Shown here: piece after piece, positions 1-10,504 of the stretch | How the letters are laid out: each line of letters starts with the position of its first letter | How positions within the stretch are numbered: position 1 is the stretch's first letter | NCBI GenBank assembly: GCA_013423385.1 | Contig: BLZA01000043.1 | Coordinates: 186,001-250,000 of the forward strand | Direction: 5' to 3' | DNA from: Naganishia liquefaciens | Lineage: Eukaryota; Basidiomycota; Tremellomycetes; Filobasidiales; Filobasidiaceae | DNA: 64,000 bases | Made by a program: the position numbers and the translations under genes | The notes under the pieces: generated by a model | Database searches by the model: none | Told to the model about the DNA's origin: nothing | Seen by the model: the letters and a program-made list of their open reading frames with translations, nothing else

Positions 1-728
1 GTTCGGAATGATGCGCAGGCCGGAAGGGCGCCCGTGGGCGTGTCACCCTCTCTCTTCAAAGAGCTCTTCAGAGAGAACGCACAGCACCCACGAAAGCGCA
101 GCAAGATGGCTCGGAACGGAGATCAGTAATGTAGCGGGCAATAAGATCTCCGCTCATGCGTTTTGATGCATCGGCTGGACGGCGAGCGTTACAGGTCGGG
201 TCGCTCAGGTAAAGACCGCTTCAATTCGTGAAGAACAACCTACAGCATTTCTGGCACTAGATCAATAACAGCCCAATTGTAGACCTATTGTCGAAAGGGA
301 AACGAAAGCTTGAAATAGCACAAAAAGGCACAGAGGCGATGAATATAAGACGCAACGGAATCGCGTCTCATCGTCTGCCAAACCGTCGAAGATTGTGCCG
401 GCGCGCAATCCTGTGGCTTCCGGACCGCAGGTGGGAGCGTCTCCTGTGTCAACGTTGGTGGAGAGTGTCTCTGGCGAATCAGGATGCAGGCCTAGTGCCT
501 TCTCATGGAGAGGAAATCATTGTATAACAACTGGATTGAGGCTGCAAAATAGGGTACGAAAATGAACGTGATGGATACTATTTAAGGAATAAAGTCACCG
601 AACTAGATGAGCTAGGTACCGTAACGAGCTGATCTAAGAGCCATGACAGACCTGGACAAAGCATAGCGCTTGTGATCCAAAATCAAAAGTCATGTATAAT
701 AAGAATTTTTCTGCAACAGATATCACGA
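1..728. other. No gene recognised
   Basis: I find no credible coding exon. The only notable open frame (79 codons, plus strand from 288) has no recognisable similarity and no usable splice context. The stretch is ordinary in composition and ends directly at the tRNA. It may hold the end of a gene that lies to the left of the window. Confidence 0.4.
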
Positions 729-833
729 TCTCCCTTAGCTCAGTGGTAGAGCGCGTCACTAGTATCTCCTAAGCCGACATCGGCTGAGAATTCTGCAATG
801 ACGAGGTCAGTCGTTCAAGTCGGCTAGGGAGAA
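729..833 (+). tRNA. tRNA-Thr(AGU) with a 33-nt intron
   Basis: A full cloverleaf can be folded. The acceptor stem TCTCCCT pairs with AGGGAGA (826-832), followed by discriminator A833. The D-arm is GCTC/GAGC (738-752). The anticodon stem is CGTCA (754-758) with TGACG (799-803), and the T-arm AGTCG/CGGCT closes on TTCAAGT. The anticodon AGT lies at 761-763; A34 would be edited to inosine to read ACU, ACC and ACA. An intron at 765-797, one base after the anticodon as in other eukaryotic nuclear tRNAs, separates A37 from A38 and contains its own hairpin (AGCCG-ACAT-CGGCT). A T-run at 836-840 is the expected Pol III terminator. All stems pair, so the gene looks functional. Confidence 0.93.
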
Positions 834-2822
834 CACTTTTTGCGGTCTCTGGCAACATCCCGGGTCAATTCCGCATCGACTGCTTTCAATCTGGAGTGTC
901 TACGTTGATTTTTGATGTTTTGGTCGCCATTGGAAGAGTCCAAGTGATTCTGAGACCTCAAAGGATGCCAAGCATAAGAACAATGCATCTCTTCGACTGG
1001 CTGAGACATCCGTTGATCGTGCTCACCTCCGCGGTCAACGTGATCTCGGCGAGAGAAGACCAAGATCTGAGCTAGGCAGGAATTGTTGTTGGCAGCCGAT
1101 CTCTCAGCGTCAACTCTGCCGATGCCCATGGAGCACTGCAACAGCCTCTACCTGACTTCCATGAAGCTCTTGGGTGGTCCACAGGGTCTCGCCGTCATTG
1201 CATCTATCGAAATGTAAGTCCTCAGGAGCTGAGAAGGGGGGGCTTGACCATTGCGACTAAGTCGATCTCCTGTGATAAGTCTTCTTATTTGGGTCATGAC
1301 CGCATGACGGATGCTCTTGAAGCGCAGTATGGGTTGTGATCAGAGCTCCGCCATTCTTCCTCCCCCGCCATTGTGATTCCAGTCGACGTGACGTTAGAAA
1401 TCGAGGGCCCAGGGTGGCCAGACCGTCGCCAGGTCTTGCCGAGAAAATTGACTCTGGGCAGGTCTTGACGCCTGAAGCTTAGCGATTTCATAGGCAGCCT
1501 TGGTTGTCCATGGTTGAGATACGCACACAGGTGCCCTCTGCTATGTGGGAAACGTGCAAAGATCCTTTCCTCATGCAGGTCTATCCCTTGCCGCATCTTT
1601 CGTAGGGGACAGGTCCACTAACTCACTGAAACCAACCCGACCTGCGACCCCTCGTAAAAAAGGATACATCACCTTGCATATGTATTGACAGTCGTCATCA
1701 CTCCAATCCGCCCGACTTCTCTGCTGAGGATCTCGTGGCCAGAAAAGCCGTCGATCTGCCATCTCTGTATTAGCCTTCATGCTCAGGTCCCGAGGCGACG
1801 GCTTGCACTCGGGGCAGTGGGCAGTAAAGTCCAAGGTTTTGTCTTTGCCGCTCCGAGCCAAGCGATATGGCAGATTTGTCAAGGCATTCAGGAGATCCGC
1901 TCGAGCTCAGACACTTTCTTTTTCCCGGAAGGAGGCTCTTCTCCCGGCTGGGAATATCCAGAGTCCGATCGCGACGAACGGGATCCGTTCATTGCCTGTA
2001 CTCAGTATGTCAAGTATAACCGCGCTGCCTCACCTCGTCGGGTCTTCTTCACGTCAGAGCTTCCTTCGTCTTTGCAGCCAACGCTATCTTTGAGCTCCAT
2101 TTGAATAACGAGCCCATGCTCTGTTAGATGAGGCAGACGCAGATAATGCAGGTAGTTGTCTTGCTCCAATGCCAGCCTCGTAATCTCCGCTCAAGCTCAA
2201 TTGCCGAGCTTGGACCTCCCGCGAGACCGTCTTAGGGGTGTCCAGCACCAACCCTCTGAGCTCTATCCATCCGACCACACATTCGATGGCATTCCCGTCT
2301 TTGAGCTCGTAGAAAACGATTCGACTTCTCATTTTGACTCGTTTCAAGCGGACACGGCAGACCGTACATCTTCTGCGTCGTCTGCGAACCTTCATGTGGG
2401 CGAAGTCGGCTGACGCATGATTGATCAACATGTACGCTCGGATAGACATGTCACGTTCCTCGAGCCGGATTGATCCTGCCCCACAGGAAATCCCAGAAGG
2501 CCTCGCTGTGAAGAATGACAGACGATCTGAACCGGCTTACGGTGCACATGCCAGCAGGGGAAAACTTATTGTTCTGTGCCAGAGCCAGAGTGCCGCCCCA
2601 CGGAGGCTGCTCAATTCAAACAGACAAGGGAATCAGAAATCGAGCTCAAGAGTCTGCTTGATAATTCCTGCGGCTGTATCATGAACTGGGCTTGGAAGAA
2701 CGGTGATAGCGAGATATCGACAATGTCATTGATGCACAAGGGAAAAGGATATACAACCTGGAGAGAAAAGCGTACAACTGACGGAGCGACAAGACATTGG
2801 CACGAAGCCCGGGTATGGTGGA
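834..2822. other. No gene recognised; possible decayed coding sequence
   Basis: Several open frames of 85-140 codons occur on both strands, but none shows a domain or joins to a neighbour by good splice sites. A minus-strand frame near 1571-1882 and a plus-strand piece near 1110-1218 (ending at a TAAGT) look faintly protein-like, yet both run quickly into stops. I cannot assign a gene. The small conserved gene on the minus strand ends at the right border. Confidence 0.35.
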
Positions 2823-3499
2823 TCATACGATCTTGAGCGACAAGAACGCATCTTCCGGCCCCTCCGCTTCCTTCCCCTCCCGCTGCTGATGCACCCCAGG
2901 AGCCTCAGGTTGATCCGTTGGCTGCGTCGTCGTTGCGCGCTGGGAAGGAACCAACAATGTCGTCGAGGGATTATACCCTGGAGCGATCCGATTCAACTGT
3001 TCCTTCCTGATACACGGGGACTATTGCGTCAGAAAACGCGAGAGGTGGAAAAGCAACGAAATGGACGAACCGCCGTGCCTCGGATTCCTGTGCCTTGATC
3101 ACCAGCAACGATGCATATCGGTCTCGCTGCATGCGGATCTTTTCATGGATGGGTGGATCCTGCGCGAGAATGTGCGGCTCGAGGGTGAATGGGTAGACGA
3201 ACTGGAGGCGTGTCTGAATGAGCTGGGTCGAACGGCATGGGATGTGAGAGGAGACATACGTAGGCGGAAATGTCATCTGGGAGCGGGTGTATGTCCATCG
3301 GGAGCTCGACCTGCGGGTTTGGGAATCAGTGGATCGAAAGCGCAACGACGAGGATACCGGTTCGCGTACAGGTTTGGGCAGCCATAGCGAGGGTGATTTG
3401 ATGAGCGGGGCGATGTTGGCTGCTTGGTATTGGGATGGACCTGGAAGGTGTCAGCGAGCCCTGTGTAGCGGAAGCGAGGGGTGCTTGCTTACTTGACAT
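2823..3499 (-). CDS. Small conserved fungal protein, function unknown
   Basis: Five exons join in frame to 147 residues: 3493-3499, 3370-3440, 3260-3310, 3071-3201 and 2823-3006. The first coding exon is only 7 nt. The product has the segments DISAYFVYPFTLEPHIL and RIAPGYNPSTTLLVP around a basic helix (about residues 40-95). These match, from memory, a short uncharacterised protein found widely in fungi; I know no function for it. The fourth intron (3007-3070) uses a GTTCGT donor. Without it the frame stops early and the conserved RIAPGYNP segment is lost, which supports the splice. No signal peptide or membrane segment is visible. The gene is divergent from HYPK and shares a 222-bp promoter with it. 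Confidence 0.72.
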
Positions 3500-3721
3500 G
3501 GTGTACGATGAAGCGAGTGCTAACGGGAACCAGGATGGATCACGTCGCACGCTGGGTTCAAGACGACTGAGTGACTTGGCCTCGGAGTGCGCCGACCGCG
3601 CGATCGAGCGATTCAATTCACGACGCCGTCATTTCCACTTGAAGCACGTCTCTACCTCCCTCCTCGCTTGCTGTCCTGATCACGCAATCCCACGACCACC
3701 ACCACCCCCACCACCACCAAG
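3500..3721. promoter_or_regulatory. Shared divergent promoter region
   Basis: This 222-bp gap lies between the start codons of the small conserved gene (minus) and HYPK (plus), so both promoters must be here or inside 5' UTRs. It ends in a CCA/CCC-rich tract just before the HYPK ATG, probably 5' UTR. No clear TATA box is seen. Confidence 0.45.
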
Positions 3722-4149
3722 ATGACATCCCTCGGCCGCAAACCCGTCGGAGAAGTAATTGTCGACGTAAGTCTGCCCCAAGGATCCACCCACGACGGCG
3801 CTAAGTCTCTCTTTACCTGCGAGATCAGTTCCTCGACGGCGGATCATACTTGAAACACAAGCTCGAGCTCCACGTCCTTTCCATCGAGGAACGTCGCATC
3901 CGGACAGAGCAGGCGGAAAAGGAATCCGTCGTTGCTGGTGCCGAGGGACGAGCGGAGCCGGTGAAGGAGGAGGACGTGAAGCGGCTTGTGGGTGTCTCGT
4001 TCTCCCTCTTTTTTCGTGTTTGCACCGCGAGGCTGATTATGCGCTGGAAGATGGATGAGTTTTCGTTGAGCAAGGCAGACGCAACGCGAGTGCTCAGAGA
4101 GGCGGGGGGCAAGCTCGACGATGCCATTTGGCAGCTGATTGACGGCTGA
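3722..4149 (+). CDS. HYPK: HYPK-like NatA accessory protein
   Basis: HYPK binds the NatA N-terminal acetyltransferase (NAA15/NAA10) on ribosomes and tunes its activity. Three exons (3722-3766, 3829-3987, 4051-4149) give 100 residues, a normal length. The N-terminal part has EVIVDFLDGGSYLKHKLE, the helical segment typical of HYPK. The C-terminus (about residues 64-100) is the UBA-like domain shared with NAC-alpha, with LSKADATRVLREAGGKLDDA. The second intron (63 nt) has no stop and is a multiple of three, so a naive reading would keep 21 extra residues inside the UBA domain. Removing it restores a contiguous domain. Confidence 0.85.
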
Positions 4150-4426
4150 GCGGAGTGTAGCACAAGGGCTATGTGTGCACAGATTGAATACGTATCGTAT
4201 GAAAGGACTTTTCGAGATAACATTGAACGAGTGCGCGACACAGAATAAGAAATTCTTCCTAGATGCCCTCGACAATTCATCTCACTCAGAACCGAGCCTT
4301 GCGCAACTCCTCAAAGAGAGAACCCGGCGGGACTGCGTACGGGGACTCGAGCCCGCCCCGGTACCGGAACCGATCATAGGGTATGCCAGCTAGATACTAC
4401 ATTTCAGACTCTGCCTCTCGGCCCGC

Positions 4427-6527
4427 TCAAGCACGCCCCCGGAAAATGTACGCATCCTCCTCGCTCGGGATGCCCTTGACTTGAGCCGCCAGCTGCTTGT
4501 AGACCGGGTCACTGTCGACGTGCTCAAAGTACTTCAATTGCCACGGCTGGCCCGCGGCGGCTTCGTCCTTGCGCCTCTGTCGTTGCTCGTTCTAACGGGA
4601 ATTTGATCAACGATTGATTCACGAGAAAACAGCAAACGTTGAAGCAAGGCCCTTACCTCGATTCGCGACTTGTCACGTGACGCGGACTCATAGTCGCCCG
4701 ATCGGATACCCTGCGCCGTGGCGGCCCACAGCCTCCTGCTCTCCCATTCTCCCTGCTGCTCAATAGGCTTCACCTGAACCTCCTGCTTCGGCACTGTCGC
4801 GTCCGTGAACACTTCATTCGACTTGGCCACCGTGCCGATCGACGTCCATTGGCCCTCGTACGATCGAATGGATTTGCTGCCGTGGCTGAGGACGGCCTTG
4901 TACGAGTGGGCCTTGCCAGAGACCCAGCCCTTGCCCTTGTAGTCGATCGTGGCAATGTAGCCCGTGTCGCCGACGATGGCGGTCGAGTCGGCGAGCTCGA
5001 TGTAAGGGGATCCCCAGACGAGGCCTTGGATCTGAAGGCGGGCTGGTTGGTTGAGTTGGCGTTAGACAGAGTCCCGGATTGCGCAACGACGGGGGAGACG
5101 TACGAAGAGTGATAAGGTAGGTCTCCCTCTTTCCGCCGGGAAGTGAAGCGGTCAGCGTGGCGTGTCCGTTCTGCTTGACTACGCGGACGCCTCAGTATTG
5201 AACCCGAACTCTCGAAGAAAAGCGGCGTACCGTTAATGGAACCACCGGAGAAGCTCGTCTTCTGGCCCGAATGGCCCTGCAATGTGACACCGGCCTTTTG
5301 GTTCTGGATGAAACTGGGGGGAAGGGGGGCGGGGGGGGGGGGAGGCAACGTCAGCGGGCGACCTAATAAACCCTCATTTCGAAAAACGAACTAGGCGGTC
5401 TGGCAACCAGGAATGAGCGCGATGCCAATGGGTCGCCGGCCGAAGGGAAACTCACAATGGGCGGGTGGTGAGACACCTGTTCGACCGTCAACGTCGTCTC
5501 TCCATACCCAACATCAGGCCAGACGCCAAAGAATTCCCTGGAGCAGGCGACCGTTAGCACGGCCGGTGATGAGAGGAGCGGTCGAGGGAACGACTCACTC
5601 GCCGAGAACGGGGTTCAACGGTTTCTTCTCCGATCCCATCTTTTCATTACGGGTCTGCAACCGACCGACCATTCCATTCCATCAGCCCCGTAGCCGCGCG
5701 AAACGACGAAAGAAAAGAAAACGCACCGTGTACTGTCCCTTCAAGGTACAGATGAACCACCTCAACACCTTTTCCATCCTGTCTTGCTCGGTTTTGCCCG
5801 TAGCAATATCGGCAAAGAGTTCGGGCCGTTCACCCCAGTAGGCCGGGAATTCGGTGAGGGATGTCGGGGAGAGGATGAAGGGCGGGGCGGTCATGGAGGA
5901 GAGGTCGCCGGTCATGGAGGCGAGGGACTGTGGACGGGGAGAGGGGGGGGGGGCAAGAGGAGTGGAGGAATGATTAGGCTTTGATGGCAGTACAATAGAA
6001 GGCCGAAAAGCGCACCTTGATAAAGCTCGACCATCCTGCCTTCTGCTCGGTCGGAACAACGTCGGTACCTTGTGTCGTCGAATCAAGGGGGGAAGCAAGC
6101 ACACAATCGTCAGTCTCGGTGGAAAGAGCGTGTGATGTGCCCGTCGGCGGCGGGACCGTCGCAGAGCGAGATTTGTTAAACATGCGCATCCTTTTTTTTT
6201 TTTTTTTTGAATTATGCAGAGGCTGCTGATGATGGTGATGGGCCTTTTTTGTGATCAAAGGGAAAACAAAAACCGTCCCGCTCGCCCACATCCGAATGAT
6301 GTTCCCCTTTCGTCGTCCGTCCCCATGCAACGAGTCGTCGATGGGGATCCGTGTGACCGAGGTCTCATCCGCTCCGCTGTAAATGTCCGGCACAAAGGAA
6401 GGCTCGTTCTAACGCGATCCGGAACCCGCACGTAGCCGGAGCCAACCAACCCTTTTCCCTGCTTTCGCGCGCTCCGCCCGACGTCCCCGCTTAAGCGAAG
6501 AAAATACTCACCTTCTTGCTCAGCCAT
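4427..6527 (-). CDS. Oxysterol-binding protein (OSBP/Kes1 type)
   Basis: This is a lipid-transfer protein of the ORP family, which exchanges sterol and PI4P at membrane contact sites. Ten exons (6512-6527, 6016-6068, 5727-5927, 5599-5654, 5456-5537, 5392-5399, 5231-5313, 5104-5178, 4657-5042, 4427-4591) give 374 residues. The family signature EQVSHHPP is present, followed by [17 protein letters not shown]. There is no PH domain or ankyrin repeat, so it is a short, ORD-only protein like yeast Kes1/Osh4. The exon at 5392-5399 is only 8 nt and supplies T-A-Y of the conserved strand; leaving it out breaks the frame. A 17-T tract lies in the first intron. Confidence 0.9.
5392..5399 (-). other. 8-nt microexon of the oxysterol-binding protein gene
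   Basis: The 8 bases sit between AG (5400-5401 in complement) and a GTTCGT donor (5386-5391). They join HHPPI to YFIQNQK in frame and provide exactly the residues expected between these motifs in ORP proteins. The flanking introns are 56 and 78 nt. Confidence 0.75.
6192..6208. repeat. Poly-T tract in intron 1 of the OSBP gene
   Basis: This is a run of 17 T on the plus strand (poly-A in the transcript) inside the long first intron. It is probably a simple length-variable tract. Confidence 0.9.
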
Positions 6528-6796
6528 GGTGTACTGTGTGTGTATGTATGTGTGGGTGTATAAAATGAGTGCTATCGACGGCGAGACGGGACGAGCGGGG
6601 GACGACGTTTATCTCTCACGAGGATGGAGACGGCTGCTGCTGCTTGGAACGGGGACCAGCCGATGACGCTTCCCTGGTGCGCCCCGCGCACACACAAGCC
6701 CCGGGGCGACGCGCTTCTTCCGCAACGGACGCGCGCTTGGTCGCAAAGGGGAGATGGGTGGCGAATACATCTAGGGTCTAGGGGCTACCACTACAA

Positions 6797-8240
6797 CTAG
6801 AAATCAAGATCCTCGTCGGGATCATCGTCGTCCATGTCATCCTCGGACCCGGGCTCAAAGATGATCCCGCCCAATGCAGCCGGCTCTCGCGGCGTAGATG
6901 GCTCGTCGCCTGTCGCGTCGTGTGAGCAGTCTGAAAACACACGGGGAGGAGTGAAATGCGTACCTTCGTGTGCGTAGGGAATCGGGACTTGGGCGCGCGA
7001 TGCTTGCTGTGAGGCCGTGAGGGAGAGGTTGAACGGGATATGCTGCTGTGACGGATGGCGCTGTCAAGGGTGTCAGGGTATCCTTCAGTCCCTTGTTCTC
7101 ATCCGAATAAAAGCCAACCCGACGCGTACCTCCTCAACAGTCTCTGACTCGAGAACATATCCCTTTCCGAGACTCCGCAACCCCTCGACCTCATTCCACG
7201 CACACGGCACCATCCCCTCGGCTCCGGCTCCCCACCGCACAGCCTCGAGCCCACGACTCATTCCCTTGTTCGCGCCACCTTGTTGTTTCCTGACGAGCAC
7301 CTGCACCACCACGGCCTCGGCCTCGGCGGATTCATCCGACTCGCCCAGCAGAGACCGGACGACCGCCTCCCCGCGTGCGCGGCCTTTGCCCTTGATGTCC
7401 CCGGCTTGACCGCCCGACCATCCGGCGCTGCCTGGGCCGTCGGCGGTGACGAGGAGGGACCAGAATTTCATGCCTTGTGGATCGGCATCGAGGTGGCCGC
7501 TCGGTGGTGGGGTCGTTAGGTATGTTTCGGCGAGATGAGAGATGAGTGAGGGTGGATGGAGGGTGAGGAGGCTGAGTGCTGGGGATGTTGATGGCGTGAG
7601 GAGGCTGTTGAGGAGGGGAGTCGAGGATGGAAGAGGGAGGATCAGGCGGGAAGGAGCTGCGAGAGATCGTGAATTGGGAGAATGGCAGCAGGGTAGAAGA
7701 CGTACCCTTTTGAGTGCGCAAAAGTTGTAGCACCATCTTGACAACCTTGACGCCGCGGGAAAAAGAAGCGTAGTCCTCGACGAGCACGTCCAGCGCGTCA
7801 ATGTACACCTGCACGCCCCGGCCCAGCTCATCCACTGCCACAAACCTGTCAGTTGCTGCCTCTCTTGACTTTTTCGTGGGGGCCTACATACCCGTATCTC
7901 GCAGCCACGTCTCGAGATGCGAAAACGTATCCCGCGGGGAATCCGTAAAGTACCGCTCGGCATCATCGGTCAAGTCGAGGATCCGAACGTTTGTGTGAGA
8001 AGGATCAAGACCGTATGTGGACGGCGGATGTATCACCGAGACGAACGCCACGGGAGACGCACTGCCGACCGCTTCAGTCAGTCTGAGACGACCACGTACG
8101 GAATGTCATGCTTACTCGGCAATATTACGGCGGACGAGGTCCCGGATGAGCGCATGGGCCGGAAGGGTGGGCGTGTCGCAGATGATGAGGAATGGTTGGT
8201 GGGGTGTCTGCGTGTTGGCGAGGATGGCGGGTAGGGACAT
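6797..8240 (-). CDS. ELP5: Elongator complex subunit Elp5
   Basis: Elp5 is a RecA-fold subunit of the Elp456 ring that helps Elongator modify wobble uridines of tRNA. Six exons (8116-8240, 7892-8061, 7706-7834, 7130-7656, 6964-7060, 6797-6909) give 386 residues. The N-terminus has PFLIICDTP, then VQVYIDALDVLVEDYASF. The C-terminus has the hallmark PFNLSLT segment and ends in a highly acidic tail, EDDMDDDDPDEDLDF, as known Elp5 proteins do. The acceptor of exon 3 was chosen at GGCAG because the upstream CAG breaks the frame. The gene is divergent from the J-protein gene (195 bp apart). Confidence 0.88.
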
Positions 8241-8435
8241 GGTGATGGCTTTGCAGAGGAGCCAGAGCAAGGGATGAACGGATGGGCCGTCGACTCGAAA
8301 ATCACGGCTCGCGGCGTTGAGTGACGAATCGGCGGCCGAAACGAGATGAAACGCGCGAGACGAGGTATCAAGATGCGCTCTTCACGTTTCCCCGGTCTGC
8401 TTCAGTCCGCCCGCCCCGTCCTCGCCATCACCACC

Positions 8436-9701
8436 ATGTCCGACCAAGACCCTATCCACCAATTCTTCACCCCTCAAGAGCTCGTCTCGCCCTACGCGCT
8501 CTACACCGCCCTCGCACTCCCGACCCCGCCGCCAACAGCATCAAAAGATGCCATCACGCAAGCCCTTGCAGCCGTCACGCCCGCCGAGATCCGAACGGCG
8601 TACCGTCGTGCGGCGTTGAAATACCATCCGGATAAACATGCGTCCAAGGAGGAGACGGAGCGGAAGGAGATGGAACGCGCGTTTCAAAGGGTCGGGTTTG
8701 CGTTTGCAGTCTTGTCGGATGAAGCGAGGCGGAAACGGTGGGTTTTGTCTGCAAAGGGTTTGAAGTGTCCGCGCGTGTTGAATGGCTGTGCAGGTATGAT
8801 ACGACAGGACGGACGACCGAGAGTGAGGGCATGTTTGAGGATGCGGCAGCGATGGGGTCATGGGAGGCGTACTTTGAGGCCGTGTATCAGCGCGTCGATA
8901 AAAAGATGCTCGATGAGGATAAGAAGCGGTACCAGGGTGAGTTTTCCGAAAGGACAGAACCTTGGAGCTGGCCCCCGGACTGACAAGCACGCGTAGGATC
9001 CGAGGAGGAGCTGCAAGATCTCACCGACGCGTATACAACCCACGCTGGATCTTTGCCCGATATCATGGCACACATCCCGCACAGCACGCCGGCGGACGAA
9101 CCGAGATTCATCCAAGCCCTGAACGACGCCATTGCCGCTGGAACCCTCGAATCGCTCGCAAAGTGGAAGAAGACGAGCACGGACAAGAAGGCACGCGACG
9201 CGCGTGCACGCAAGGCCAAGAAGGAGGAACAGGAGGCCGAGAGCGCCGCACGCGAGATGGGCGTCTGGGACGAGTTTTACGGGAATGGCAAGCCGTCGAC
9301 CAAGGCGAAACGCGGGACGAAGCGAAAGGATGGGGGTGATGCGGAGGAAGACGTCTCGGGTCTCGCGGCGCTGATCGCCAAGCGACAGACATCACGCGCG
9401 TCGGCGTTTGATGCGTTGCTGGAAAAGTATGGCGGTGGCGCCGAGGCGGACGAGGATGTGGTTGAATTTTCGGGGAAGCGCGGGAAGAAGGCGGGCAAGG
9501 GGAAACACACCAAGGAGGAGAAGGGCGCGGGGGAAGTGGACGTGCCGGTGAGTTTCCCGTTCGTGCGTGCGCTGCGTGCTGGAATGATGGCTGATTCGGG
9601 GGCAGACCGAAGAGGAGTTTCAGCGGCTGCAGGACAAATTGTTTGAGAAAAAGGGGGACAACGCCGATTCCGGGAAGCGTGCAAAGAGATCGGCAAGGTG
9701 A
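8436..9701 (+). CDS. DNAJC9: J-domain protein, DNAJC9-like
   Basis: This is probably a nuclear J-protein of the DNAJC9 type, which recruits Hsp70 and acts as a histone H3-H4 co-chaperone. Four exons (8436-8737, 8794-8936, 8997-9547, 9606-9701) give 363 residues. The J-domain holds the HPDK motif (YHPDKHAS, about residue 65). It is preceded by an unusual insertion: the first helix and HPDK are separated by a Pro/Ala-rich stretch. The rest is charged and helical, with several Lys-rich nuclear-localisation-like runs near residues 260-330. The start at 8436 has a good context (CACCATGTC). An upstream in-frame ATG at 8346 would add 30 residues but is less likely. Confidence 0.85.
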
Positions 9702-10504
9702 TGCGGCGGTGGGAGATCCTTACGTTAGAGAAGAGGATTCAAGTGCACCAGGCGCATGCGCGGACGTTGGTGTTGGCATATCTGGCTAATATTGCTTCGG
9801 AGCGATCCAGGGCGACGTGGTGAACGCCGATGCAGAGCCTGGCGCTGATCCATCTGGCGGGCCTCGAGACTCTTTCATCGCAAGTTGTACCAGACATCCA
9901 TGTATTTCGTCACTATGAATTCGCTCAAAGGCAACGAAAGCGACGTATTGCGCTTGTGAAATCTCCTTGAAAGACGGTTTTGTTCGCAGGGTTTGAGTCA
10001 AGTGGGTATTCGCGGAAAGACGGAGAAATACCACAAACATCGCGGAACCATCGTTGCTCCTCTTCTCGACGGGTCAAGGCTATCGGCGGAGTTGTCAAGC
10101 GCTCGCCAGGTTTGTGTCAACCGTCTCGCTCTTCAGGGTGATATTTTAGTTGAAGTCACCGCTGAAATGCTGCTCAGCCGACATCCTGTGGTCACATTCA
10201 TGAATGTCTAGCTCCGTATGACAATCTTACGTCCACGCATCACCGCATAACGAAGGCCGTGCATCGTCGGACATGGCATAGCCGACGAGAGCTCAGGATA
10301 GGCCCGATATCCAGGATCGAACGTTTGGATTCTTCCACTGGCGGCGCGTTCGATATCGCTCATCGCCGAACCTCCACCCGCGCGAGTGTCCTATCGACTT
10401 CCCGTTGATTTCCCGGTTCCCGAGCGATGGATTCCCCCCAAGCCTACAAGTATCCCTCATTGCACCTTTCCCATCAAGGGACATCTCGCCCATCAGTCCC
10501 AAGT
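9702..10504. other. Intergenic, no gene recognised
   Basis: This 0.8-kb gap separates the J-protein from the SDR. No open frame exceeds 90 codons, and none has a recognisable motif. It should contain the 3' UTR of the left gene and the promoter of the right one. An in-frame ATG at 10427 could extend the SDR by 26 residues. Confidence 0.5.

Noticed and set aside
3825-4280. Two minus-strand open frames of 143-151 codons
   Set aside because: They lie antisense to HYPK, whose domains and introns are clear on the plus strand. No motif on the minus strand.
7085-7966. A single 293-codon minus-strand frame
   Set aside because: Only its middle is real (ELP5 exon 4). The rest runs through introns, and the spliced model fits Elp5 far better.
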